A DNA stretch of 64,000 nt, from contig JABYQN010000008.1 of NCBI GenBank assembly GCA_022606135.1, positions 1,550,001 to 1,614,000 of the forward strand. The letters are read 5' to 3'. Positions 12,959 to 24,787 of this stretch are shown here, piece after piece; the stretch's first letter is position 1; every line of letters begins with the position of its first letter. The position numbers and the translations under genes are program-made. This DNA is from Fomes fomentarius (lineage: Eukaryota; Basidiomycota; Agaricomycetes; Polyporales; Polyporaceae). The notes beneath the pieces were generated by a model. The model saw only the letters and a list, made by a program, of their open reading frames with translations, was not told the DNA's origin and did not search any database.

Positions 12959-13460
12959 GCTTCAAATCGCATCTACATCAGCATGCCGCTTCTCTATCGT
13001 GGTTGCTTTGCAACTTAGTGAGAAGTTATTCACCAGCACTACGTGGTCGGGTATCAGGATTGTTTTGGTAGAGCCCACCGGCAGCCTGAAATAGATTGAA
13101 TTAGATGAGAGCGCCAGAGAATGCTGCAGTCAGCATTCAACGTAGATTACCTGCGACGACTTTGACGATTTTTGGTAGAATGGTAAGGAAACAAGAACAC
13201 GGCCGGAACTGATTGAAGTTGTTGCGCAGAGATGAACTGGCGCTTTTGCGTGACATAAACGCGACTTGTCATGCGTGACTGTACGCGTTACTCGTGGCAC
13301 ACAAGCTTGGTTCCTCTTGCGCTGCCCCACTACGTCTGTTGTTGCTCTCTTGGTCCACACCTCTTCCCCCTTCTTTCACCACAACTCTTGACTTTCTGAG
13401 GCTGTGTACTGCGTTGTTGGAACCACACGAAGGCCACACCGCTAGCCACGTCTCGCTATC
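12959..13460. promoter_or_regulatory. divergent slx1 / tof1 promoter
   Basis: The only non-coding space between the two oppositely oriented start codons, 502 bp, so it must contain both promoters and 5' UTRs. Pyrimidine-rich CTCTTGG and CTCTTCCCCC tracts precede the tof1 start. No unambiguous TATA box was found. Shared regulation of the two genome-maintenance genes is an inference from geometry. Confidence 0.6.
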
Positions 13461-16400
13461 ATGGACCACAACGAACCCATGGAGCTGTCCGACGAAGAGT
13501 CAGGAGATGAGCCCTACATCGATCGCCGAGAAATTTTGGAACCGCCTATCCGGAGCGTTGTTGATGCGCTGGGAGGATATGAAGACGACGTGTATCGCCT
13601 CGGAGACGAGTGCTATGGCTGTCTCAAGGATCTCAAGAAGTATTGGCGCAAGGACGACACGGACGACGACAGGACCGTAGCGCGCATCTTTTGGGAAACT
13701 CGCGTCCTCTCAAATGATCTCATACCCATACTCATGGAGACAGCAGGTCTCGTCGAAGACAAGTGCGCCGTTGCATGTGCAGACCTCATGACGGCTATGA
13801 CCTGGCCAATCGACATGGCAGCCGAGCTGAAGGAGCTGGACGAAGAGCACGACAAAGGTGTGGACTACACGCAACTTCTCTTCAGCCATCTCCATTACAA
13901 GGCCGCTCTTCTGCGACCTGGCGTGCTCCAGGCGCTGTTCGGCATCATCCTGCCACGCCTAGCGAAGGAAGGAAAGGAGAGGAAGGAGCGAGATGTCCAG
14001 ATTGTCAACGTAGTACTACATCTGGTGCGCAATCTTGCGTTCATCAAGGACCTGCCTGCAAACACGCACGGAAGCGCGGACCAAGCGGTGTTTTCGACGC
14101 TCCAGAGCCGACTAATCAAGAGTCTCTCCGAGTCGAACTTCATCGACCTCCTACTGACTATTGCGTCGCACGCGTCGACGGACCCGCTCTTCAACCAATG
14201 GAATGCGCTCGTGCTCGAAATATTCTACCTCCTTTTCCGTGGTGTCAAACCCGTCTCTCTTGCCAGTGATCAGGTGAAGGTACGCGCAACGCTGTTAGTC
14301 ATCAGTCTTGGTCCTCTCAACTCACACGTGTGGTGCAGCAATCGTCCAAAACTCTCGCGACTCTCCTCGCTGTTGAGGACCAGCGCAAACGCGAGTTTGC
14401 ACGAAAGGCAAACACCAGACACTCGCGCTTCGGAACTACCATCGCCGTGACAATCAATGCGAAGAAACCGATACCAACTGAGGGTGCTGCTGCAGAAGAC
14501 CACGCTCATGCTGGCCCGTCCCGTTCATTTGTACTGCATCGTCAGCAGGCTCTGACGAAGGACGCGGGTAGCGCACTGGACATGGCACGAGCCAAGAAGC
14601 ACAAGGCGCCGAACCGCAAGAAAGTCGACGAGCTCGCGCGGGAGGATAACATTTCGTTAGACTCTCGTATCGTCTTGCAGAATCTAGCACGCTCTTTCGT
14701 TGAGAATTGCTTCAACAGTGAGTGCACCTCGTTGCCTTTCATGCCCCAGCGCTGACAGCTTGTCTCCTCAGCGTTGCTGTCGTCTCTACTCAAGGACATC
14801 AAGGCGGAGCGGCCGAAGATCACGGAGAAAGACAACCTCCGGCTATTATACGTGACAAAATGGTTCCTCGAGTTCTTCCTCTGCGAGCGCGCGCGCCAAG
14901 CGGACGGCGCGAAGTGGAAGTTCGGGCTCATCGCCGAGGTGACCGACCGCGATTGGATCGTATGGGTGCTTCGGCGAATGCGCGAGGCACAAGACGAGAA
15001 GGTAATTGCGCCCATCCATCAGACAAGCGTGTATGCTCACCCTTCTCGGTGTAGCCGAAGTTGTGGACGGAGCTTCAAGCGGGCATCGAGTGCCTCACTC
15101 AGTTTGTTCTCGTCCTGGACGTCATGGGGTCAACCCCGCTATCGAATGCGTCTGCCGACGATCCCTTCGCAATGGCAGAGACAGAGAAGACAAATGAAGA
15201 CGACGTCGCGGACGCTGCGCGCCTTCTGCAGCAGCAGATCGTGTACAATGGAGAGGTGCTCGACATCTCGTTCGAGAGCATGCGGACGTACAAGGAAGGT
15301 ACGCAGAGTCTTGCGTACCTTGATGCCAGCGTGTCCCTGTCGTACGCACTGCTGCGCATGCTTGAGAGGTGGAGCAAGCGTAAGGGCGGGGATAACATGT
15401 ACGTCCGGAAGAAGGCGAAGCCAAAGAAGAAAGGTGTGTGTTTATATTGTTAGTTTCCTTGTCTGGCGCCCCAGCTGATTCTGCGGTCTCCACAGGCAGG
15501 AACGTCCCTGAAGGAGAGGGTGTACCTGATGTCGAAGAGGAAGACTCACAAGAGAAGAATGACGAAGAAGTGATCAACGAGACGATGTTCACCTTCGATC
15601 AGTTCGAGTTGGTGCGTCCTACCCACTGCCTTGGCTTTCTCGTAGCTCACATTACATTCACTGCAGAGGTTCGCTCATCCGGATGTCACGCGAACTCTCC
15701 TCGCTTATCTCGCACGCTACAAGGAGTTCACTCATTCTGATCAGATGAAGCGCGTTGTCAGCCTAATGCATAGGCAAGCAGTCAGGCAGAAGGCGGAGGG
15801 GCTATACTTCATGGTATGTTTCACTTGCTCGCTACTTCCGTGGAAATGACGCTGATACACTGCAACAGGTGTCGACGTTGTATTTGTTCAGACAAATCAT
15901 GGAGGAGAAGACCCTGCCCAGAGAACAGCCGTACAAAGACCTCACAGCGCTCATCAATTATATCTTGCGCAGGTTCTTCAAGGCAGTCGAGGAGGAGTCG
16001 TTCCTCATTGTTGAGGCAAGCTCATCCCCTTCTGCACCCCTCAGACTCTTGTCTTGACAGTTTTCGTGGAATCCATGTAGGCGTTCTTCCCGAAGAACCG
16101 CGGCCACTGGAAGCAGTTCTCAAGCCTCGAGCCGGACGCGGTCGGGCCACGACCCGAGAGGCAGCTCTTGGATACGCGATTCCCGCAGGACTTGACTGTC
16201 AAGAAGGGATATACGGCCAGCGAGCAGATCGGTATCGCAATCGCTGCCTTGGTAGAGAATGGGCAGTTGGAGCTCATCGAGTGGACGAAACAGGCAAGTA
16301 CCTATTTCTTTTCTATGCCGTTTTGTGGCAGAGGCTTATGACGCGTGGTCGCGCAGATTCTGACAATGTGCATCGCGCATCGCACGCGAATCATCGAGGA

Positions 16401-17632
16401 CGTTGACGGGTCGTCCTCGAAGGTCATCGACTTGAGCAACGTCGACAGCGATGATGACGAGGACATGGATAACGCTCTGGGCCGAAGAGGGCCGTCCGCC
16501 CAAGCGCTTGCTAAGATCAATGACTACCGTGAGTAGTGCGCGTTCTACCGGCCTACGTCGGTGCTGACCCTTTTGGTAGTTATCCCGTATGTCAGCGACG
16601 AGGAGGCGGATGCAGCAAACAAGAATGCTCATCTAAAGCTCCTGTTCCGTCTCGTTAACTTCAAGATTATGGATGAAGGTCCGTTTTATCTTGTAGCAAG
16701 CGCTAGATTCCCTCTTCATCCCCTTTGGCTGTCTAGATGCGGACGAGCTGGAGTGGTACATCCCCTCTGCAGTGCTTCCAGCCCAGCTGCAGCGCAACCT
16801 GAACATCATTAACCAGTACCTCGAGACGCCCCTCGACTTGGAAGGCAAGAAACCCGCGGAGCTCATGAAAAAGAAGAGCCGGCGGCGGACGCGGCGCAAG
16901 CTTGAAGCGACTCCCGACCCGGATGCGTCCGACGACGAGCTGCAGCGGAAGAAGAGAGAGAAGCGACGCAAGGAGAAGCAGGTGTACAAGTCGGCGGACT
17001 TCATCGTCGACAGCGACGCGGAGATGGGTGACATGGATGAGTTCCTCGCGCAAGAACGTGCGCTCCGCTTGAAGATCTCTGCACGCGCCGCCGCGACCGG
17101 GCAGAGTGGGACGGCGCGTGCACATGGGAGGAAAAAGCGGCGGAGGAAGGGCAAGGACGATAAGGGCGGGAAGAAGCGCAGGAAACGCAATGCGCAGCAG
17201 GGCGAGGACGGCGATGATGATGCTGAAAAGGGATCAGACGCGTCGGGTGGAGAGGAGAGAGCGAAGGACAAGGGTGGGGACAGTGCGAGCGACTCGGACG
17301 AAAGCGATTTCAACGTTTTTGGCAGTCCGAAGAGAGCGCGGGCGGAGGCTACCCCGGATACATCACCTCCTGCGAACGAAGAGGAGGAAGAGTTGCCGAA
17401 GCCGAAGCCGCGACCACGACCGCGACCTCGTGCTCGTGCTCAGGTGTCCGGGGCGTCGAGTCCTGTTGCAGAAGTATCATCCCCGGCAGGCGGTGGCACT
17501 GCCAGTCCGGTAGTACGACCTCGCTCTCCATCTCATGTCCTTTCGGACGACGAGGCCCCTCCAGGAGCGGCTTTGAGAGCAGGTGGCGGGAAGAAGACAG
17601 CCCGCCTCGTCTTCTCGGACGATGAGGAGTGA
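13461..17632 (+). CDS. tof1: replication fork protection factor TOF1/Swi1 (Timeless)
   Basis: Nuclear scaffold of the fork-protection complex with Csm3/Swi3; it travels with the replisome, stabilises paused forks and supports the S-phase checkpoint. Eleven exons join in phase: 13461-14279, 14339-14717, 14772-15001, 15055-15433, 15496-15611, 15667-15813, 15869-16015, 16081-16293, 16357-16528, 16580-16678 and 16737-17632, about 1198 aa. The Timeless N-terminal domain covers roughly residues 20-310 (YRLGDECYGCLKDLKKYWRK, VVLHLVRNLAFIKDLP, NFIDLLLTIASH). Family landmarks follow: YNGEVLDISFESMRTYKEGT, FTHSDQMKRVVSLMHRQ and ESFLIVEAFFPKNRGHW. The last 280 residues are basic then acidic, disordered and end in FSDDEE. 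Introns 7 and 8 (16016-16080, 16294-16356) need GC donors. Divergent from slx1. Confidence 0.95.
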
Positions 17633-18273
17633 TGGGCTCGTATACTCCTCGCATCCTTAGCTGTTTCTTGTGTCGCGCTTTTCTGTGTCAATTCCGTATT
17701 TCCTGCGCGATCATCAGATAATGTGTTATATGTTTGTGTACGCTTAGGATGAGTCTGCTCGCTACTAAACCAGTCTAATCCTAGTTGTCACTGGTCTTGA
17801 CCAATTCCCTCCTACACTTGGCCTGAAGTCGGCCAATCGGTCCGAGTGGCCGACCAGCAAAATGCTCCTCAACACGCCAAGTTCCCTCATCCATTCGACA
17901 TCCAATAACAGACAGACTCATCTTCACGGTTCTGTACATACCATTATCATGCAGCGAGATTTCCACCACCGCGATGGCGCCTGATGTTGGTGAATACGAA
18001 ATTGTGATGATCATGCGCTGCGCAATTTCAACTTGCATCGACGACGTTGCTAACGTAACTGACTATCTCAGTCGCTTCTCCCAGCGGGGAAATTCGGATA
18101 CAATTTGTTCTTTGTACTCTACCAGACGATTCAAGCTTGGGAGCCTTCAGAGAGGACTTAGAGCCACGCATCCCGCTGGGCAAGACTCGTAATTTGTCCT
18201 CTGTTCTTCTATAAGAGCGGGCTTCGCGCTGACACAATTTGCACTCTTATAGCTCGCATGCTTCGAGGTTACT
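17633..18273. other. intergenic, tof1 3' end to HET gene
   Basis: About 640 bp with no supported gene. It holds the tof1 3' UTR and the HET gene promoter. A stretch near 18207-18252 repeats CTTCTATAAGAG / CTCTTATAG, an AT-rich element just before the HET start. Confidence 0.4.
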
Positions 18274-20523
18274 ATGATCCGTGTGCTTGATACTCAGACT
18301 GGCCGTTTCGTGCAATTGAACGACAGCACACCAATTGAGTACGCCATACTGTCGCACACGTGGGACCCATCTGGCGAGCAGACTTACCAAGATGTCCGGC
18401 GCATACAAGACTCTCCTCTCTCCAAAGTCCATGCCCTCTTCCTTTGGGTGTGGTGGCAGCTCGTACCACTTCTGGTATGGATCCTGGACGATCTACGGTT
18501 GGCCGACGTCATCTTGTACATTGAGGTCCACTTCTACAACGCCATCACCGCAACGACGTTGTTCTTGAACACGATGCTTCCGGAGCAACGTCGTCTTCTC
18601 GTTCCGTTACCGCGTCTACTCTCACGGAGACTGAAACGGTGGTCGCGGAGGGCTTGCTATAGAGTCACTTTGCGGGACCCCTTCCTGTGGCCCGCCGGGT
18701 TCTCATCGAAAGTCAGGCGTGCCTGCGCTATCGCGCGGGTCAACGGCCATCGCTACATCTGGATCGATTCGTGTTGCATCGACAAGACGAGCAGCGCTGA
18801 GCTCTCTGCAGCTATCAATTCGATGTACCGCTGGTATCGTCGATCCTCCGTCTGCTACGCCTTCCTATCCGATCTCCCGTCGCACGGTGCCGACACGTAT
18901 TGGACTCCTGAATACTACCAGGGGCGCTTCCAACGCAGCCGGTGGTTCAGTCGAGGATGGACACTGCAAGAGCTCATCGCCCCAAGGGTTGTCGTCTTTC
19001 TCAACGAGGACTGGCAATTCATTGGGACAAAAGCGAGTCATGCACACCTTGTCGGGCGGGCCACTGGGATAGACGACCTCGTCTTAACTGGGGAGATGGA
19101 ATTCCGCGAGGTCAGTGTTGCGCGGAGGCTCTCTTGGGCGTCACGTCGCTTGACCACTGTGGTGGAAGACGGCGCATACTCCCTGTTGGGTATATTCGAC
19201 ATCAACATGCCTACTTTGTACGGTGAAGGGTTGCGCGCGTTCGTACGACTACAAGAAGAGATTATCAAGCGGAACCCAGATCAGAGCTTGTTTGCTTGGG
19301 GCGCACCATATCTGAACCACCTCCCTTTGCCCCTTGACTCAGAGGAACCACGTCGCTTCTCGTTCAATCCTCATGTGTCTGTTGGGCCGTCGAAAGGACT
19401 TTTCGCCTCTTACCGTGACACTTTCAGGGATGCTGCTACATACCGCGCCATTCCCCACAACGTGCTAGCACAGCGTCTCGGAATACCGGAACCCGACCTC
19501 CTTCCCCCGACATACGTTTCAACTCCATACGGTATATGCACCCATCTCCCGCTCATATCAGTGGTCCATGCGCTCCCCCAACAAACGCTCCTAGAGTCAT
19601 ACGAAGATTGGCACCTTGCGGTCCTGGCGTGCGAAACGACCAGTATGGAAGGTCATCTCATCGCCTTGATATGCTCGATTCAGCAATCCGGCCAGTCGGG
19701 CTTCAGACTTATGAACGGCGGAAACGTCCACGTATGCGCCCGTGCTGAAGACACTCGCGGTACACTGCATCGCGTCGTCTTCTTGTCGCCCGCACACATA
19801 GACGCACTCCGGGGCAGATTCCGCGTGGAGGAGGTCTACATTCCGCCTGAGGATCCCGAGACTTCACCGCACGACGCGACACCCGTTCTCATACCCGAGG
19901 GATGGACAATCCATTTCGCGAGGTGGAGCCTTGCGATGCTGCGAGAGCTTGGATACGTCGCGGACGGGCCGCATCAGAGCGAGAGCGACTCGGCCAGGTC
20001 CTACTACGTGCTGGAATCTATGCAAGGATGGATACGAGTCGAGCACACGACAGCCGTCACGAACCGTACCGCGCTGCAGGTCTCCGTCTCTCATGGTCCC
20101 CATCCCTATCCAAGAGCACATCAGCCTGCTCTGCGGTCTGACTCGCATCTCCTTCTTCATGGTCATGACGACGTTGACTCAGGATCATCGCGAGATACTG
20201 TGGCGGCCTCGGACAGTGGACCAAAGCACGAATTCACGCTACAATTATTCGACGAGCCACACGTGCTGCGGCTGCGAGAGTCCTCCGGGCACGAACTCAC
20301 CGTGCGAATCACCGCCCTCAACCTCCCCGTACCCCCCTGCACAGGCTGTCTAGATGTTCAAGTCCTACGCGCCACTCGTCTTGAACTTGTTGGTCCTGTG
20401 TCGACGGGCAGCGCGGCCCCGACTCCATCAACGGTCGGGGAAGCAAGGCTGTCAGAGGGCGCTTTTCAGAGTCGACAAGGTCTCGCCACCGCTGAGCATT
20501 TGTCGGAAGCGACACTGGTGTAG
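18274..20523 (+). CDS. HET-domain protein with hydrophobic insert
   Basis: Intronless frame of 749 aa. HET domains drive heterokaryon incompatibility and programmed cell death after non-self recognition in fungi. The three HET blocks are visible: YAILSHTWDP at residues 22-31, RYIWIDSCCIDKTSSAELSA with INSMYRWY at about 165-195, and SRWFSRGWTLQELIAPRVVV at about 225. They are followed by VEDGAYSLLGIFDINMPTLYGEG. The roughly 130 residues between blocks 1 and 2 are unusual: residues 52-100 are strongly hydrophobic (FLWVWWQLVPLLVWILDD, AITATTLFLNTML) and could be membrane-inserted. The C-terminal half lacks NACHT, WD40 or ankyrin motifs and its role is unknown. The absence of introns contrasts with the neighbours. 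Confident as a HET protein; the specificity is unknown. Confidence 0.9.
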   Translation: MIRVLDTQTGRFVQLNDSTPIEYAILSHTWDPSGEQTYQDVRRIQDSPLSKVHALFLWVWWQLVPLLVWILDDLRLADVILYIEVHFYNAITATTLFLNTMLPEQRRLLVPLPRLLSRRLKRWSRRACYRVTLRDPFLWPAGFSSKVRRACAIARVNGHRYIWIDSCCIDKTSSAELSAAINSMYRWYRRSSVCYAFLSDLPSHGADTYWTPEYYQGRFQRSRWFSRGWTLQELIAPRVVVFLNEDWQFIGTKASHAHLVGRATGIDDLVLTGEMEFREVSVARRLSWASRRLTTVVEDGAYSLLGIFDINMPTLYGEGLRAFVRLQEEIIKRNPDQSLFAWGAPYLNHLPLPLDSEEPRRFSFNPHVSVGPSKGLFASYRDTFRDAATYRAIPHNVLAQRLGIPEPDLLPPTYVSTPYGICTHLPLISVVHALPQQTLLESYEDWHLAVLACETTSMEGHLIALICSIQQSGQSGFRLMNGGNVHVCARAEDTRGTLHRVVFLSPAHIDALRGRFRVEEVYIPPEDPETSPHDATPVLIPEGWTIHFARWSLAMLRELGYVADGPHQSESDSARSYYVLESMQGWIRVEHTTAVTNRTALQVSVSHGPHPYPRAHQPALRSDSHLLLHGHDDVDSGSSRDTVAASDSGPKHEFTLQLFDEPHVLRLRESSGHELTVRITALNLPVPPCTGCLDVQVLRATRLELVGPVSTGSAAPTPSTVGEARLSEGAFQSRQGLATAEHLSEATLV

Positions 20524-21284
20524 CCAGGAACACCGTAAGGCGCCGAGTTCGTAAGGCGGAGCCGGGGGGTGATATGTAAATGAGGACCACCATCGGTCCG
20601 ATTCACATGGTGGGTTCTCCAACGTGCTCAGATCAGGTTGCGATTGCGATACTCTTTGTAGTGGCTTGTGCAGGCTTGCTTTATGGTATGTATATATGTA
20701 CGCATTGGAAGCGCTTTGCCTCTTGGGGCCATGTCCTTACCCTGCCATTCAAACCGAGGTTCCAGGGTCGAAACAGTGAATTCTGCACTCTGATACTTAT
20801 CACCTGCAAGCTCAGGTAATGACCACGATGGACTGGGCACTAGTACTGTGGGAAATAGCATCGAAAGTACTATTACGTTATGGGAGTCACTCGCACAACA
20901 CTGCCACTGCCACTCGAATGCGCCAGTGACAGCCACAACGAACGTACGCTAGATAACATGAACGTCGAAGTGAAGGCACTTGTCAAGCTGAAGGTGAGTA
21001 CGACTTTTGCCATAATTGCACGAGTCACTGTTGAGTGGCAGTACTGCTCCGCCCCGGCTCTCGGCGCTGGCGCTGAAGTGACTCAACAGTCCACAACGCA
21101 TCGGCGACCGATGTATAGGGACCGACTCCGGGTGACTCACTTCGGCGGTCGGACGCTGATCTATAAATGCACCTTCAGTCTGGACAGAACCATAAGCATC
21201 AGCTAAGGGAGCACGGCGCCCAACATCCCCCTAGTTCAGTACCAACACAGCTCTCCTGGTCACTCAAACCACATACTTGTCATC
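20524..21284. promoter_or_regulatory. intergenic with TATA box before the orphan gene
   Basis: About 760 bp. A TATA box (TATAAAT) lies at 21162-21168, 117 bp before the ATG at 21285. Upstream, imperfect inverted copies of GAGTCACTGTTGAGT occur near 21023-21038 and 21078-21090 and could be an operator. No coding region is supported here. Confidence 0.45.
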
Positions 21285-22086
21285 ATGCCCTCACGTAGCA
21301 AGAAGACGCAGAACATCGTCGTTCGCCCGATCACCCGTGGTGCCGATGCACCAACTAAGACGGTCCTCGCGACTTTGACAAAGCTCAACAACCACGAACC
21401 AGTGGTACGTATAGATCCATGATCATCCTTCAGCTTTGTTTTTCCTCCCTGCGGACGCATGCCTTACCTTCCATACCTCTTCAGGACAAGATTACAGCTC
21501 ACCTCAAGGTCTATGAGCCCGACCCCAGGCCATGGAAGAAGGCGAGTAGGTCATCATACGCCTGTTCCCGCGATTGGCAACGCACCGCTCGCCGCGATCG
21601 CCGCAACCCGGGGCGGGACGACGGCACGACGTATACGTCGAGCCGTTTCCTGTGTGAGCCGTCCATGGACCACAACAGCATACTCCAGCAGCGCGGTCGC
21701 TCAGATGCCGATGTTGGTGATGAATGGGAGGCCGAATGTGCCCGACTGGAAAGGGATCCACAGGGCGCGAGGGAGCGCGAGCAGATAGAGGTCGCGATCC
21801 TAGATATCGCGAAGCCCGCAAAGCGTCGCCGCCGAGGTGAGTTTGGTCTGCAAGCACGATTAGTACGGATCAGTCCACTGAGTACACCTCCTCAGGGGCC
21901 GCCAAGGATTACGAGATGATCAACACGGTTCAGCGGGTGATCGCTCTCGACGAAGACGACTCGGACTGGCAGTGGGAGATTGGGTCGGAGGATTTGGACT
22001 ACGTCGACTGGGAAGCGGTAGAGGATGAGGTCTCCGTTCACGATGCTGCGTCGTACGCTGGGATGGTTCAGCACACCGCAGGGTGA
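21285..22086 (+). CDS. orphan protein, paralogue 1 (IVVRP / GRDDG family)
   Basis: Three exons join in phase: 21285-21404, 21485-21836 and 21896-22086, giving 220 aa. I recognise no domain. It is clearly paralogous to the gene at 47635. Both begin MPSR, then have IVVRP, TKTVL.T and NxHxP just before intron 1. Exon 2 shares AHLKV..PDPRPWKKASR against PHLIV..NPKPWKQASR, then RRN.GRDDG.T..SSRF against RRNAGRDDGRTWVSRRF, and IDIAKPAKRRR against MDIARPAKQRG at intron 2. Both introns sit at the same place and phase (0 and 1). The C-terminus is acidic and Trp-rich (DEDDSDWQWEIGSEDL). No signal peptide or membrane segment. The basic RRxRRN.GRDDG core with an acidic tail suggests a nuclear or nucleic-acid role, which is inference only. 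Confidence 0.8.
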
Positions 22087-22317
22087 TATGTTCGAGGATT
22101 GGCATAAGACCACCCGATACCCACACCCCTCGCGCTGGGGAATCACACATACCCTAGTGTCATCAGACTGAATTTGGTAGAATCAGAGAGCGGGGCTCTT
22201 CGCAGCTTTCTCGTACAATTGTCTTATGTGGATCGAGCCACTGGTTGTGTACCTTCATTCATTTGAATAGACCATCAGACAACACCTCGATGAGTTACGA
22301 TCGCGCACAACTATGAC

Positions 22318-23785
22318 TCAGAGCCTCGAGTCTTCTCTAGCTGGGTCGTCTCCGGTTTCGCCAAATTCGACAGCGGACGATAATCGCCCACTGGCATCCC
22401 CAGGTAGTGTGTCAACACCGCTAAGCATGCTGTCCTGCAGATCAATGGCGAACTTCCGTAGATTGAGCAAGACGTGAGATCCCTATACGGAATGTCTATG
22501 AGTGTCGTGTTTGTAGAATAGCAATTGTAGGGCAGTCACAGCATAGCATATACTCACCGCAAACGACATGACTGCGAGTACATAGCTATGATCCGTGTCC
22601 ATCGATCCATCAGTCATCTAATTCATCGTCAGGGTAATAGTGTCTACTCACGGGGATAAGACACAGACGCGAGACTGTTGTTCTGTGTTCTGTACATGAT
22701 CGTTGTCACAGTGAGCATACCTGGACGCAGTCAGCGAAATAATTTTCTCGGCTGAGAGGTGAATGCCTGACCGAAGATAACGGCGTACGCCCAAGTACCA
22801 TCCCTGATGAGAATTGTCATGATGGACTGTCGCCGAAGTCTCCCTTGCGTCAAAAGCCATAAGAACGACTTGATGAGTGTGAATGCGAAAAGTGTCGTCT
22901 CAAATGCCAGTCCCATTATCCTGTATGTCATAAGTCCATGTATCAACTGCGTACATCACAGGAAGCGATGTCTTACCAGATCAAGGAAAACGTCTCAGGC
23001 GCATATATGACTACGCACCCCGATGTGAACTTCATTTGAGGTATAGAGAGAGCAAGGACCGTGCATGCTCCGACGATATACGCTATAAAAAGAGTGCCAA
23101 GGATCGCCAGTAAAAAACGGCTACGACTGAACATTGCGTAAACTGCAGACAATCCGGACCACATGTGTCAGAGCGAGCAGCTGCTAGTAAGATAGTACAA
23201 AATCACGAACCCCGAGCAATCAGAACGATGTCGACTGTTAGTATGAGGGAGGCCACCAGAATTCCTTCGTAAGCGACCCATGCTCTGCATTTCTCGGCAT
23301 GCATAGGGTCGGATGGCGGGGCAAGAAATGCAGTGGCGAGTACGGAGCTATATCAAAAGGGGTGTAGACATGAGGGGAAAGACCAAGGGATGTGGGCATA
23401 AAAATGAAAACTCACAATATCGCAAGGTAAGGCATATGGCGAAGAAACAAATACAGCCATTTCACCCACCCACCAGCACCCCTAGCAACCTCTCAGATTG
23501 TCGATGCTTGTCCACAAATATGCCAAAAACATACCACCATATATATTGCACCTACTCATTTTGCGTCAGTGTGATCGTAAACCGTAGCCTCCGGGAAGCA
23601 CCTACCTCACTGTCGATGTTAAGCAGCATATCCCAGAAGAGAAATACAGTTGCAGAACACACGACATCTATGGTCACTGTATCATTCGGAGGCAAAATGA
23701 GTGCCAGTGCATTGATATTGAATCCAAACATTAGTTGATGACACACCTACATCATACCTATCGCCCCCTCTTGACGACTCTACCA
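22318..23785 (-). CDS. DUF6533 multi-pass membrane protein, copy A
   Basis: DUF6533 proteins are Agaricomycete-specific multi-pass membrane proteins of unknown function. The model runs from an ATG at 23785, with a first donor at GTGTGT, to TGA at 22318-22320. Recognisable exons encode CSATVFLFWDMLLNIDSE, the mini-exon VQYIWW, WVKWLYLFLRHMPYLAI, WVAYEGILVASLILTVDIVL, VYAMFSRSRFLLAILGTLFI, LAFETTLFAFTLIKSFLW and SHVLLNLRKFAIDLQDSML. The order matches copies C and D. At the exon 7/8 junction (near 22652-22655) four C residues follow the Tyr codon where C and D have two, so the phase no longer matches the next exon. Either the splice differs or this copy is frameshifted. An alternative start is ATG at 23731. 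Confidence 0.65.
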
Positions 23786-24787
23786 TTGTTGTAAACAAGA
23801 ATGCTGAAGCTTATGGCTCAGCGAAGTGCAGGGTGTAGGTTATATAATGAATTTCGACAGGCGAGGCTGAGTAGCGGCTGTTGCACGTAAAGATGTCTGG
23901 CATTTGACACCTGATATCAGTCTCCCAAATTCTGAGGTGATGAGTGCTCACTGCTCAGTAAACTCGATGTACGGGTATAGACTGGATGGAAACGATCATC
24001 GCCAAATGTGGTCGCCCATCTAAGCACCGAATGACAGCATGACTGAGGCCCATCAGCGCCACCACTGGTGCGGGTCCCAGCGAAGAAGTCGATGCTCTGT
24101 GCCGCCATGTACTGTCCGAGTCTGGTGCAACAACTGCTGGAATGCATGGCATCCGTTGCGAGTCGGCTATTGCCCGTGTGGCGTGCGCATTCACGCGCGG
24201 TCCGCGGTATGGGCGCGATCTAGGGACGGGTGTGCCAGTGTAGCCTGGTAAGAGGGTCGTAAGCTTTGAAACACCCCGCTGACGGCGGACGCTACGGCTA
24301 GATCCGTTGTTGCATACTCACTTACCGTTAAGTAGAATGATAGAATGGGAGCGCAGTCTCAGAGAATGCGACTCGAACTCCTAGGTTAGTCGCCGAGTCC
24401 TCCGAGCACATAATAACCATGCCGGTTCCTAGTTCGTTCTAGAGTAAAGAAAGTACAAATTTCGTAGAGTTGGGGCATTCTCATGTGCTTTGTAGCCGAC
24501 CCGCAAGTTGCACAAGATAGAAGGGGCTCAATGACGGTTCACACTCGGATTGCTGCGGGCGTCACTGGCGTCAGCGCGAAGGATAGGCGCTCCTCTAAAC
24601 TGAAGGTAGTAATACTCTCTTGCTCTCCTGTCCTCGTTACTTCCACCGTCACTGTATTAGTATCGGTGTAAAAGTGCACTTCTCTGTGGGCTGATTTCAA
24701 TCCCATGACAAAAGTTCGACAACACGAGGTTTGTAGAGAAAAATGGAACACTTTAGGTAAGGCTTCCAGTACGTTGTTCGCACTCAC
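23786..24787. other. spacer between DUF6533 copies A and B
   Basis: About 1 kb, which includes the region where exons 6-9 of copy B should lie. Weak minus-strand remnants persist near 24540-24720 but no exon can be defined. A tRNA-like TTCGA box near 24369 does not fold. Confidence 0.4.

Noticed and set aside
24330..24440. tRNA-like GTTCGAGTC box on the minus strand
   Set aside because: The flanking T stem does not pair and no acceptor or D arm can be drawn.
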